DNA of 64,000 bases from Opitutia bacterium (lineage in GTDB: Bacteria > Verrucomicrobiota > Verrucomicrobiia > Opitutales > Opitutaceae), in assembly GCA_016217545.1 (NCBI GenBank), contig JACRHT010000017.1:186001-250000 (forward strand). The letters run 5' to 3'. A program made the position numbers and the translations under genes. Below the pieces are notes generated by a model, which was not told the origin of the DNA, made no database searches, and was given only the letters and a program-made list of their open reading frames with translations. Positions 15,564 through 23,522 of this stretch are shown in pieces (position 1 is the stretch's first letter; the number at the start of each line of letters is the position of its first letter).

Positions 15564-15926
15564 TTATCGCGTCAGAACGGCCGCGAATACTGCCATTCCC
15601 GCCAACAGTCCCCACCCTTGGAGCTGCGGACTCGACGGCTCCTCACCAGCAAGGGCGGTCACAGTGTGCTCGCAATTGTTCGAGAAGGCGTCGTAGGGGC
15701 GCAGGTTGAAGCGACGCTGGCGGAGGCGGTGCAGGAAGGCGGGCAGATCGGTGACGCGGCTGCGCACCGTGACGGGCCCGCCGGCAGCAAACTCTTCCAA
15801 GCTCGATTCGTGTTCGCCCCGCTCCGGCGTATTGTGGAAGACGGTGCCGGATTCGGTGACCACGCCCACGTGAGTCAGCGGTCCCTTGGGGCGGATGAGA
15901 ATAGTGCCGATGGCGTAGGAATACAT
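15564..15926 (-). CDS. LRAT-domain-like protein with C-terminal membrane helix
   Basis: A 120-residue protein of the lecithin:retinol-acyltransferase-like (permuted NlpC/P60, papain-like) family. Motifs: 'PLTHVGVVT' with H19 near the N-terminus and 'NNCEHTVTALAG' with C85 and the following H87. Bacterial members are presumed acyltransferases or thiol hydrolases. The end (GWGLLAGMAVFAAVL) is a membrane helix, as in many LRAT-like proteins. Its start ATG lies 2 bases after a TAA that terminates an alternative frame of the preceding DUF3606-like gene. Confidence 0.7.
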   Translation of the reverse strand: MYSYAIGTILIRPKGPLTHVGVVTESGTVFHNTPERGEHESSLEEFAAGGPVTVRSRVTDLPAFLHRLRQRRFNLRPYDAFSNNCEHTVTALAGEEPSSPQLQGWGLLAGMAVFAAVLTR

Positions 15927-16152
15927 GGTTACTTGAGTTTTCGATGCGGCGTTCGGCGTCGGCCAGGAGGCGACTGCGGCCTTCAGAAGGCGCAATGGCA
16001 TCGCGGGCGGCGAAGATGGACTTCACCACTTGGTCGCGCGGGACATCGGGGTGGCATTGGGTGAGTTGACGGATGACATAGCCGACCTCGTGAGTCTGGC
16101 GGGAGACGGACTGGTGGTCTTGGCGACCGCGGAGATGAGGATTGTCGCTCAT
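15643..16152 (-). CDS. DUF3606-like small protein, probably frameshifted at its 3' end
   Basis: The first ~72 residues (MSDNPHLRGRQDHQSVS..., then 'HEVGYVIRQL', 'IAPSEGRSRLLADAERRI') look like short DUF3606-type proteins, which normally end near here. Instead the frame runs on without stop for another ~98 codons through the LRAT-like gene in a shadow frame, with no protein-like character. In a neighbouring frame a TAA (15929-15931) falls at the expected end, two bases before the LRAT start. A +1 or -2 indel near 15945 (or a sequencing error) would explain this. The start at 16152 is 5 bases after the GNAT stop. Function unknown. Confidence 0.5.
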   Translation of the reverse strand: MSDNPHLRGRQDHQSVSRQTHEVGYVIRQLTQCHPDVPRDQVVKSIFAARDAIAPSEGRSRLLADAERRIENSSNHVFLRHRHYSHPPQGTADSRGRGHRIRHRLPQYAGAGRTRIELGRVCCRRARHGAQPRHRSARLPAPPPPASLQPAPLRRLLEQLRAHCDRPCW

Positions 16153-16157
16153 AAAGT

Positions 16158-16631
16158 TTAGGCGCTGAGAGTGGAGGGCATGGCGAGGGTCCGATGGAAA
16201 TGCAGGCCCTGGGCGTCGCGGCGGAGGGTGAAGCCGCGCGCCTGATACCACTCCGGCAAGCCGGGGAATTGCGCGCGGTCGCGTTCCACGATGTCGCCTT
16301 CGAGGCAGGGAATCCGTTCCGCGTCGGCGTAGGCGACCACGGTCGCGAGCAGTGCGGTGCCGAGCCCGCGGCGGCGGTAGGAAAGCGTGCGCGGACGCAG
16401 GCGCAAGAGCTGGCGGAGCAAATGGCGGAGCGGTGGTTCCGGGACCACGAGATCGTCGGCAACTTTGAAGTCTTGGATGCGCAGCAGTTGGCCGCGCACG
16501 TGCCAGGCGTAGAGGTAGGCGGCCGGAAGTTGGCCGTCCCAGACGCGAATGGTCCAGCATTCGCGACTACGGTCGAAGTCGAGGCGGTAGGGGTGATCGA
16601 AACGATCGCGGAGGTAATGGGGGAAGCGCAT
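16158..16631 (-). CDS. GNAT family N-acetyltransferase
   Basis: A 157-residue acetyltransferase. The acetyl-CoA-binding motif A is 'LSYRRRGLGTALLATVVAYADAERI' (residues about 82-106; R-x-x-G-x-G/A), followed by 'WYQARGF', the motif B end typical of GNAT proteins. The substrate is unknown. It starts 22 bases after the stop of the unknown gene at 16654 and could be the tail of the long minus-strand operon that starts at the HNH gene, or a separate unit. Confidence 0.8.
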   Translation of the reverse strand: MRFPHYLRDRFDHPYRLDFDRSRECWTIRVWDGQLPAAYLYAWHVRGQLLRIQDFKVADDLVVPEPPLRHLLRQLLRLRPRTLSYRRRGLGTALLATVVAYADAERIPCLEGDIVERDRAQFPGLPEWYQARGFTLRRDAQGLHFHRTLAMPSTLSA

Positions 16632-16653
16632 AGTCAGAGTGAGGCGATGTGCA

Positions 16654-17040
16654 CTACGACGCCGATCCGTGCGGCAGTTGTTGGAAAACGAATGGCGTCT
16701 TCGCGCCCATCTTGAGCGCCTCGGAAATCAGCCGTTCTTCCATCGCAGCGCGGCTCGTCGACGATTTGGGGGCGGCTTCGAACAACAGGCCATTGGGATC
16801 GGCGTGGCGCACGAGCTGATGCACGGCGTGATTCGGAGAATACGCGGGCACGCCCTGCCAGAGATGCAAGATGATCCAGTGGGTGGGATGATTATCAAAC
16901 GCGACGAAGGCGTGGAGCGCGTCGAACTCCTTCGCGCGAGCGAAGAGGTTCGTTACACCGAGCTGCCGCATGAGGCCACGCACGACGTCGTCGCCGTCGA
17001 AGATATACAGGTCAGAGGGATTGAGTTTCCAAACGTTCAT
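16654..17040 (-). CDS. Unknown protein translationally coupled to cap3 (candidate CBASS accessory)
   Basis: A 128-residue soluble protein with no domain that I recognise. It has an N-terminal 'NPSDLYIFDGDDVVRGLMRQLGV', then alternating hydrophobic strands ('FVAFDNHPTHWIILHLWQGV') and a polar C-terminus. Its ATG overlaps the cap3 stop codon (ATGA, 17037-17040), so it is translated with the CBASS operon. The four core CBASS gene types end with cap3, so this gene would be an addition. Whether it serves CBASS or just follows it cannot be told. Confidence 0.6.
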   Translation of the reverse strand: MNVWKLNPSDLYIFDGDDVVRGLMRQLGVTNLFARAKEFDALHAFVAFDNHPTHWIILHLWQGVPAYSPNHAVHQLVRHADPNGLLFEAAPKSSTSRAAMEERLISEALKMGAKTPFVFQQLPHGSAS

Positions 17041-17657
17041 GCTCTGAGCGGAGAGTGCGTATCTCCATCGGTGAGGGGCGTTGCTCCAAAACGGAGCGCC
17101 CTTTTGAGCCGCGCAAACGGAGATGAAGCTACGCCGCTCCGTGGCACCAAAACTTCATTCGTATCGAGGGGTAACGAGCGTCGAAGTTGCATGCGAATGC
17201 ATCGCTTCGCGTCATGCAAGCTGACCCATAAATCACTCGGCCCTTCCTGTTGGCCGACGATAACCATCACGAAATGCGTTAGACTGTGTTGGGATTTTTT
17301 GAAGCAGTCCTTCATGCTCGCGAGATCGACACGGGAAGGCTTTGGCGCGACCTCCGGATGGGTATGCCAATCTCCAATGAAATGGAGACCCGTGCCGAAG
17401 CCGGTTTTGATCTCGCGGTTTTCTGACCGACGGTTGGGAACGAACGCATACCGGTGGCGATGATCCGCCTTACGTGGTCCGGTCGCATGGACCACGCGCA
17501 CGCGATACTTCTCAAAGACTGCGAATAGTTGTCCGCCGACCTCGGGATCTGCGGCACCGATTTGCCGGTTTTTCGCGAAATGCCGCAGCACTGCGGGCTC
17601 AATACAAAGTTCCCACGCCACTTCGCGCGCGAAATAAATAGCCAAATCGTCGCTCAT
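17037..17657 (-). CDS. cap3: CBASS Cap3 JAB/JAMM deconjugating peptidase
   Basis: A 206-residue Mov34/MPN/JAB zinc peptidase. The JAMM motif is visible: E39 region (DPEVGGQLF), 'GDWHTHPEVAPKPSRVDLASM' with H98, H100, S108 and D111. In type II CBASS, Cap3 removes the CD-NTase from conjugates made by Cap2 and so limits signalling. The start ATG at 17657 overlaps the cap2 stop (ATGA); the longer upstream reading is inside cap2. Position directly after cap2 is as in capV-dncV-cap2-cap3 loci. Confidence 0.9.
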   Translation of the reverse strand: MSDDLAIYFAREVAWELCIEPAVLRHFAKNRQIGAADPEVGGQLFAVFEKYRVRVVHATGPRKADHRHRYAFVPNRRSENREIKTGFGTGLHFIGDWHTHPEVAPKPSRVDLASMKDCFKKSQHSLTHFVMVIVGQQEGPSDLWVSLHDAKRCIRMQLRRSLPLDTNEVLVPRSGVASSPFARLKRALRFGATPLTDGDTHSPLRA

Positions 17658-19450
17658 GTTCGGCACAACGGGCATCCTTTCGCGACCGGCCACTCGGATT
17701 CAGACCGACACCAGTCTGCCGTCACTCGTCTCTCCCATTCCGGTGTAAGCGCACCGCCCAAAGCCTTCAGACGCGAGCGATCGCCCATCCAGCTCCACAG
17801 CGTAGAAGTGGCGATTTCCTGGCGCAGTGCTTTGAGGCACGTTTCTGCGATCATAGCGCGGATCGGCGCCACATCGATGGTCCCGTAGGGCTGAAAAAGA
17901 TCTCCGCAACCCGTCGCCTGAACCATCAGTGAGCGGCCGGCCGGCCATGCGGTGACACGACGCGCAAATAGACCGGTCTCGGTGCATCCGCAGGCGAGAC
18001 AGCCACCGCTCGCGCGCACAGCCAAAGCGTGACCCGCCAAACCATACGGTTCAGTCCAGCCGAAAACGATTGAGGGGAAAATGCGGGCCGTGCGTGCCAC
18101 CGCGTTCAAATAGCTTTCCGTCCCCCAATCGCCCGTGGTCGACACAATCAAATCCAACTCCGCGAAAGCGCGCCTTTCCCGGAGCACTTTTTGTGCGTTC
18201 CAGCCGCCGCCGGTTTCGATGGCGAGACTGGGCATTTGCTCCTCCAAGAATCGTTTCAAGGCCTGATCTTTCGCGAGCCCAGCATAGCGACCAGGCAAAA
18301 CGTGCCGTCCGACGTTATCCCAAGAGAACGCCTGATTATCCACCAACCAGAGTCGACCGACACCGCTCTTGGCCAATTGCAGTGCAATTTCCGCCCCGAG
18401 CGAACCACAGCCCACAACGCCGACCGATTTACCGGCGAGGACGGCATCGAAGCCGGCACTTCCCCGCTGAAGCAGCCACGGCGAATCCACGCGTTGCACT
18501 GCCAACGGCACCGCGCGCGCATTACTATAATACCGCGACAACAGTTGGGCCGGAGGGATATGGCCCGCCCGAAACCCATGCGCTTTGGTCGGACGTGTCT
18601 TTGTCCAGTTCGAGGCCGAGGGCGCCACCGGATCGGTTAAGCGCAGCCCAGCGAGCACGGGGCCGCCCGCGCCGGCAAAACCGAAAACAATGTAGAGGCT
18701 ACGGCTTTCTTGTGGCGCGATTTTAGTGAGCAATTCATCGCATTCCGGTTCGGCGGCCGTTGCCAAGCGCCGAAAGTCCGCATTCGTGCGCGGATAATCT
18801 TCCGGCATTAGCGGCCGCGGCAGCGCCACGTAAATAGTTTCGTGAATCGTGCGCTTGCGCTCCTGCCCGTTCGGAAACGCGCGGTCCAGCCAGGTTGACA
18901 CCTCCTCCGGCGACTCTCCAACAACCTGAAATTCCGTTCCCGCCCAGTAGTAGACGATGCGGGTCTGGTCGAATCGACGAAGGAGGCTCCAAACAGGCCC
19001 CTCTTCGTTTTTCCGGTATTCAATCCAATAGTTTTGGAATTCACGCGCGAAGTCGTCTCGATTTCGTCCTGCCATGCTGTCGGCCAGCAGTTGTTCCGCA
19101 TCAGCAATCGTGGCAGTAAGCACATCCACGGGGCGAGCCGGTGAATACGTCGTGGTGCTCGGATTGAGACAAAGCTTCTCCCCTTCATCGACATGCGGAT
19201 AGCGCAAAAAAAACGGCCCGCCCTCGAGGTAGAAGCGGGGTGCGGAGAAGGGAAATTCCACGTCCAAAGCGATCCGCACGGGCACGGAGGTGCCCGCAAC
19301 GGAAAGTGTAGTGCGCCAGCCCGCAACTTCTCCACGACCGAGGGCGCCACCGTCCAGTTTCACGGTGCCAAGACGGCTCGCCATGAAATAGGTCACTGCC
19401 GCCAACGCCTCTTCCTTTAGGCGAGTGAGCTTTGTGTTCGGCTCAGCCAA
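17654..19450 (-). CDS. cap2: CBASS Cap2 E2-E1 fusion (ubiquitin-like transferase)
   Basis: A 598-residue fusion. N-terminal E2-like domain (about 1-130) has the 'YPHVDEGEKLCLNPS' region with C94 as candidate thioester Cys. The middle is a linker domain. The E1/ThiF domain carries 'VGVVGCGSLGAEIAL' (G347-x-G-x-x-G352) and 'ASGGCLACGCTETG' (C484-C489). Cap2 conjugates the C-terminus of the CD-NTase to targets and primes it. I start at the TTG at 19450, because AGGAGGGAGGAGG lies just upstream and the frame further upstream lies in the CD-NTase gene. The gene therefore overlaps the CD-NTase stop by 8 bases. The C-terminus has an extra CPLC pair. Confidence 0.9.
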   Translation of the reverse strand: MAEPNTKLTRLKEEALAAVTYFMASRLGTVKLDGGALGRGEVAGWRTTLSVAGTSVPVRIALDVEFPFSAPRFYLEGGPFFLRYPHVDEGEKLCLNPSTTTYSPARPVDVLTATIADAEQLLADSMAGRNRDDFAREFQNYWIEYRKNEEGPVWSLLRRFDQTRIVYYWAGTEFQVVGESPEEVSTWLDRAFPNGQERKRTIHETIYVALPRPLMPEDYPRTNADFRRLATAAEPECDELLTKIAPQESRSLYIVFGFAGAGGPVLAGLRLTDPVAPSASNWTKTRPTKAHGFRAGHIPPAQLLSRYYSNARAVPLAVQRVDSPWLLQRGSAGFDAVLAGKSVGVVGCGSLGAEIALQLAKSGVGRLWLVDNQAFSWDNVGRHVLPGRYAGLAKDQALKRFLEEQMPSLAIETGGGWNAQKVLRERRAFAELDLIVSTTGDWGTESYLNAVARTARIFPSIVFGWTEPYGLAGHALAVRASGGCLACGCTETGLFARRVTAWPAGRSLMVQATGCGDLFQPYGTIDVAPIRAMIAETCLKALRQEIATSTLWSWMGDRSRLKALGGALTPEWERRVTADWCRSESEWPVAKGCPLCRT

Positions 19451-20468
19451 AACGACCTCCTCCCTCCTTGTGCACCGCCGCGGCGGGTGTCGAGGCGCCG
19501 ACAACAACCGACATTGCCTCTGTGTCACCGTCGTCCCCCTCGATCTCGTCGTCGAAATGATCGGTGTTGAAAACTTTCGCCCACGCTTTCAGCGCTTCTC
19601 GACGCGTGACCTTCGGGTCGTTGAGCACCTCCAGGGTGGTGATCGCTTCGCCAAGCCGATCGCGGAGGGCGACCATTTTCGGATCGGGATCCTCTTTGGT
19701 CAGAATCTCGTCTTGCACGGGATTCCGGACGACAAGGTTGGTGCGCAGGCGACTCCGAATCGCGACGATGAGATTATAGAACGCGCGGTCCTCCCGCTGG
19801 TCGAAATAGGAGTAGGATTCGTCTGTGAGGATCGTGAGGATGAAACCGCTCGGAAGGTTCCAGCTTTCCCGGCTCGTGGCGTAACGCTTCAGCAGCCGCA
19901 CCAGCCGCCGAAGCTGGGTATCAGCGTCATCGTCGGACGATTTCCGCGCGGCGACACGTTTCTCGAACCAGTCGTTGATCGCCGCAGGGTCCGACTCCCG
20001 CCAATCGGCGGAGGCGATTTCCCGCACCTCCGCACCTTCTGCGCCGGACTCGCGGTAAACGGGCACATCGACGTAATAGCCCTCGTTGTAATACACCCGC
20101 ACACAGTTCTTCAGCACCTCCGGCTGTTTGCTGAACCGGTCGTCTTCGAGTGCCTTGCCGACCATCTTGCGGGCGTCTAGCGCGGACATTTCGGCGCCGC
20201 GTTCCCCCTTAAAATCCGCCTTAGCGAAAACAACACCGTCGTCGATGTCGTAGTCATTCGCCGGATGCTGGATTGTTGTCCGCATCGCATACGAGCCCTG
20301 CTTTTGGAAGCGCAGCGGTGCCGGTTTCTTTTTCTCCTTCAGATTTTCTTTTAGGCGGTCGCGGTTGGCATTGCGGTGGCCGCGCAATTTCTTGCGCGTC
20401 TCTTCAGAAAGCTTCACGTCGTCGTCGTGATAGCTGCGGATGTCGTCGGAACAATCGATGTAGTTCAT
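19443..20468 (-). CDS. CBASS CD-NTase (cGAS/DncV-like nucleotidyltransferase)
   Basis: A 341-residue nucleotidyltransferase. Active-site features: G58-S59 (KQGSYAMRTTI), 'DYDIDDGVVF' with acidic residues at 72-76, and a third acid D134 in 'GYYVDVPVY'. The sequence type is that of DncV-like enzymes making cyclic dinucleotides (3',3'-cGAMP in DncV itself); the product here is inferred. The C-terminus ends in small residues (KEGGGRFG), as needed for Cap2 conjugation. The ATG at 20468 is 4 bases after the capV stop, with GGA upstream. Confidence 0.9.
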   Translation of the reverse strand: MNYIDCSDDIRSYHDDDVKLSEETRKKLRGHRNANRDRLKENLKEKKKPAPLRFQKQGSYAMRTTIQHPANDYDIDDGVVFAKADFKGERGAEMSALDARKMVGKALEDDRFSKQPEVLKNCVRVYYNEGYYVDVPVYRESGAEGAEVREIASADWRESDPAAINDWFEKRVAARKSSDDDADTQLRRLVRLLKRYATSRESWNLPSGFILTILTDESYSYFDQREDRAFYNLIVAIRSRLRTNLVVRNPVQDEILTKEDPDPKMVALRDRLGEAITTLEVLNDPKVTRREALKAWAKVFNTDHFDDEIEGDDGDTEAMSVVVGASTPAAAVHKEGGGRFG

Positions 20469-20472
20469 GATT

Positions 20473-21606
20473 TTATCCTTGGATGACAGGTAAGTCGGAA
20501 AAGATTGACGCGAGCATCTGCCCGTCGGCGTCCAGCGTCGTGCTGCCGCCATCGCAGCGCCGAATAGCGGCCTCGCCGTCCTGAATTCCCGCTTGGGCAA
20601 GCGCTCGCAAAGACTCAGGCCCGGCTCCGTCGAGAGTCATGTGCTGCATCTGCGCCGCCGAGCGAGGTGCAGAATCGAGGCGACAAATGCGCACGGGCTG
20701 GCCCAAGGCCGTCAAGCGGTCCGCCAGCAATTTGGCGATGAAAGCATGTCCGGATGCTTGAGCGTTGAGAGAGAGCGAAGCGATTTTGATTCCCGCCTGC
20801 CACTGGTAGAGGCCCATGCTTTCGTTGCCCGGCATGATAACGTCCCCCTCGGGGGCCGGACATGTGCCCACCGACAGCACTTCGATTGCGCGGCCGGTCG
20901 TGCCGACGATTTCGAGCGCCTCCACTAATCCGACCAGAACGGGATTGTTGGCCCACAAGCCTCCGTCCGCGTAGGTAAAACTGTGATCGCGCCGTCCGGG
21001 TTCAGGCAAATCTACCAACGGCAGGTAAATGGGCGCGGCGCTGGTCGCCAAGCATACCTCGGTCAGGCGATAAGCACCGTCACGAGTCAAGCGAGCGAGG
21101 TGCGGGGTTTTGAAGACTTTGGCCACTTGCTCACCCGCCTTCACGGTGGGGATGCACAGCCGAACGCCACGACGTTTATAAAGGGCGGCAAGTGTCTCCG
21201 ACCCGAAGAACGCCTCCAATGTCGCGCGAAGGTGCTGGTTGGTATTCGCCGGCTTCCAAAGATTCCGAATCATCCACGCTACTCGCGCCCAACCCGACGG
21301 CGTGGGGTCCGTGAATATCTTGGGACCGTCCTCGCGGTAAAGTGAAGTCACCTTCGCCAAGGGCAATCCTGCTGCCAACGCCGTCGCCAGAATTCCTCCC
21401 GTGCTGGTGCCCGTGATCAGATCGAACCCTTTGCCGACATCGAGCCCGTCTGTGGTGCGCTGCACCGCGAAATGCCGCGCGATCGTGTCGAGCACCGTCG
21501 CAGCATAGAGTCCCCGCATTCCTCCACCGTCCAATGCCAAGACACGAAACGGACGTGCTGCATCCGTAAGCGTCGAAGGGGGCATATTGTTCGAGTTCGC
21601 AGGCAT
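20473..21606 (-). CDS. capV: CBASS effector CapV, patatin-like phospholipase
   Basis: A 377-residue patatin-family phospholipase. Oxyanion motif GGGMRG at 27-32, catalytic Ser68 in GTSTG, and catalytic Asp214 in 'YADGGLWANNP'. CapV is turned on by the cyclic dinucleotide and degrades membrane phospholipids, causing abortive infection. It is the second gene of the operon, 7 bases after the HNH stop, with a GAGG site before its ATG. The following gene is the CD-NTase, as in Vibrio and E. coli loci. Confidence 0.9.
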   Translation of the reverse strand: MPANSNNMPPSTLTDAARPFRVLALDGGGMRGLYAATVLDTIARHFAVQRTTDGLDVGKGFDLITGTSTGGILATALAAGLPLAKVTSLYREDGPKIFTDPTPSGWARVAWMIRNLWKPANTNQHLRATLEAFFGSETLAALYKRRGVRLCIPTVKAGEQVAKVFKTPHLARLTRDGAYRLTEVCLATSAAPIYLPLVDLPEPGRRDHSFTYADGGLWANNPVLVGLVEALEIVGTTGRAIEVLSVGTCPAPEGDVIMPGNESMGLYQWQAGIKIASLSLNAQASGHAFIAKLLADRLTALGQPVRICRLDSAPRSAAQMQHMTLDGAGPESLRALAQAGIQDGEAAIRRCDGGSTTLDADGQMLASIFSDLPVIQG

Positions 21607-21613
21607 GATTGCC

Positions 21614-22033
21614 TCACTTTTTGGGACTCACCGCTTGTCCGACTGCATACCCGGCCCCGGCACAAAGCGCTGCTCCGATCGGACCCGTGGCCAGCCCGAA
21701 CACACCCAACAGCACCGCCCCAGCCACTCCATTTTCGTGGCGGAGCCTTTGCAATTTTTTCGCCGAATGAGGCGCGCGCGTCTTGCCGGACCATGCGCGC
21801 ACGGTGCGTGACGTCAGCGCCCCCTTGCGACGATTGCAGGTGATGTGCGCAGCGAACAAATTGTTGCCGTGGTCGCTGCCACCTTTCGCGCGCGGCACGG
21901 AATGCTCCACTTCCCAACCGCCCCGGCGACCAGCCAAACCATAGTTAACGTAAGCCAGCCGCGCGTGGCAGAGATGACAGCAACCATTGGTGCGGGCGAA
22001 AATTCGTTCCAAATCCGACTCAGTGTAGGTCAT
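21614..22033 (-). CDS. HNH endonuclease-like protein with glycine-rich C-terminal helix
   Basis: A 139-residue protein. The N-terminal 75 residues are an HNH domain: CxxC at C19/C22 (GCCHLCH), 'WEVEHSVPRAKGGSDHGNNLFAAHITCNRRKG' with H44, N58 and a second Cys at 66. The C-terminus (about 103-135) is a glycine/alanine-rich hydrophobic stretch (VLLGVFGLATGPIGAALCAGAGYAVG) that could insert in a membrane. It is the first gene of the CBASS operon, ending 7 bases before capV. This is unusual for a CBASS operon and may add an effector; see findings. Confidence 0.75.
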   Translation of the reverse strand: MTYTESDLERIFARTNGCCHLCHARLAYVNYGLAGRRGGWEVEHSVPRAKGGSDHGNNLFAAHITCNRRKGALTSRTVRAWSGKTRAPHSAKKLQRLRHENGVAGAVLLGVFGLATGPIGAALCAGAGYAVGQAVSPKK

Positions 22034-22067
22034 GGGGAAGGTTCAATTTAAAGCAATATTTCGCAAT

Positions 22068-22136
22068 TTGGTTCTGTTTATGAAACCGTCAATCAGAAAA
22101 AACCCGGATGCCTTTTAGTTTGCAAAAAAGAACCAA
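22068..22136. promoter_or_regulatory. Inverted TTGGTTCT/AGAACCAA pair between CBASS operon and capH-like gene
   Basis: TTGGTTCT (22068-22075) and its inverse AGAACCAA (22129-22136) lie in the 120-base divergent spacer between the HNH/capV operon (minus) and the XRE-type gene (plus). They are good candidates for half-sites of the CapH-like repressor, but no binding data are available. Confidence 0.35.
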
Positions 22137-22153
22137 GATTCCACTAATCGGGC

Positions 22154-22591
22154 ATGCCCACCATCGTCGGCAATCGCATCAAGAGTCTTCGGATCGAGAA
22201 GGGACTTACTCTGCCGGGACTGGCGGAGAAGGCCAATCTCTCCAAGGGTTTGCTCTACCAGATCGAAACGAGCGAGGACGCCAATCCCTCGCTCGAGACG
22301 CTCAACAAGATTGCCAAGGCCCTCGGCGTGACCATCGCGCTGCTGCTGGACAAAGCGCCGGTCAAAGCGCGGCGCCTCGTGCCGGAATCCTTGGAACCGG
22401 GATTGGAAGCTTACATTCGCGAAGCCCAGGACCAGGGCGAAACCCTGAATGAGGACACTCTGCAGGCGCTCTACGTGCTGCAGCACCGCGCGGGCGCGGG
22501 CGCGAAAACCAAAGAAGACTGGGCTTGGCTCTACCGTAGCATTGAGTTTTCGTTTGGCCAACGGGCCAAACGCAATGCTTCCGAAAGATGA
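22154..22591 (+). CDS. XRE-family HTH regulator (CapH-like)
   Basis: A 145-residue protein with a canonical XRE HTH at residues 1-65 (GNRIKSLRIEKGLTLPGLAEKANLSKGLLYQIE...PSLETLNKIAKALGV). It is divergent from the CBASS operon and its 3' end overlaps the metallopeptidase gene by 17 bases. In CBASS loci a CapH repressor is cleaved by CapP after DNA damage, inducing the operon. The pair and its place match that system; ImmR/ImmA pairs of other elements are the alternative. Confidence 0.8.
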   Translation: MPTIVGNRIKSLRIEKGLTLPGLAEKANLSKGLLYQIETSEDANPSLETLNKIAKALGVTIALLLDKAPVKARRLVPESLEPGLEAYIREAQDQGETLNEDTLQALYVLQHRAGAGAKTKEDWAWLYRSIEFSFGQRAKRNASER

Positions 22592-23507
22592 TTCTCCGGC
22601 GGCTCTGCCGCTGCGTGTTTGGCGCCATAAGTCGGTGCTCCAATTACTCGCCCACTATCAGGTGGACGACCCGGTCGCATTGATACGCCGGCTGGCGCGA
22701 GCCAAGGTGGAGGAGGCCAAAGCCTGCCTGTGGCATGGGCCGCCCTACGAGCCGGAGGAATTGGCGAGCTTCATGGGCGTCCAAGTGCGTCCGGCGGACG
22801 ACGACATCCGGGCGGACGCGCGCATCTTTCCCGACGGCCAGGGTGAGTTGCAGCTCGAATACAACCCACTGACTCCGCGTCAGCGCATCCGGTTCTCGAT
22901 TTGTCACGAGCTCGCCCACACATTCTTTCCCGATTGTTACGAATATACCCGCCACCGCGGAGGGAAGACCGCGTTCGATCCGGTGCACGCGGAATTCGAG
23001 CGGCTGTGCAACATCGGGGCGGCCGAGTTGCTCATGCCGTGGGACGATTTTAGCGAGCGGATGAGCGTCCGTCCGATCGACGGTTCACTCGTGCTCCGCT
23101 TACGGGAGGACTTCGATGTCTCGCTGGAAGCCTGTCTCAACCGTATCGTGGACCTGAGCGATCGCGTCTGTGCCGTGGTGATGTTCGAGGAGAAATACTC
23201 CAAGAAGGAACTCCGCCTGGGCGCGGGTTCGGTGCGCGAGTTCGATTTCGAAGGCGCCAAGCAGAACCCGAAGCTGCGCGTGGCGTATTCGCGCGGTTCA
23301 CCGCAATGGACCACCTACATCCCGAAAAGCAAATCGGTGCCCCTCCCCGACTCTGCGGTCTACCGCTGCGTCGGTTTGTCGAGCTTCGCGCATGGTCGGG
23401 AGTATTGGGATTTTTTGAATCTCCGCCTGGCTGTGCTCGCGATCGAACTGCCGCTGGTGACGCAACGCGACTATCCCTCCGTCGCGGCCTACATCGAAAA
23501 GATCTAG
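22575..23507 (+). CDS. ImmA/IrrE-family zinc metallopeptidase (CapP-like)
   Basis: A 310-residue protein with HExxH at 111-115 (SICHELAHTFFPDC) and the downstream glutamate region 'HAEFERLCNIGAAELLMP', typical of ImmA/IrrE peptidases. CapP cleaves CapH. The C-terminal ~150 residues form an extra domain with strand-rich sequence (GSVREFDFEGAKQNPKLRVAYSRG...), which may sense the signal. The ATG at 22575 overlaps the regulator's 3' end. The gene is convergent with the trypsin-like gene 16 bases away. Confidence 0.8.
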   Translation: MLPKDDSPAALPLRVWRHKSVLQLLAHYQVDDPVALIRRLARAKVEEAKACLWHGPPYEPEELASFMGVQVRPADDDIRADARIFPDGQGELQLEYNPLTPRQRIRFSICHELAHTFFPDCYEYTRHRGGKTAFDPVHAEFERLCNIGAAELLMPWDDFSERMSVRPIDGSLVLRLREDFDVSLEACLNRIVDLSDRVCAVVMFEEKYSKKELRLGAGSVREFDFEGAKQNPKLRVAYSRGSPQWTTYIPKSKSVPLPDSAVYRCVGLSSFAHGREYWDFLNLRLAVLAIELPLVTQRDYPSVAAYIEKI

Positions 23508-23522
23508 CGGTGTCGCCTCGGA

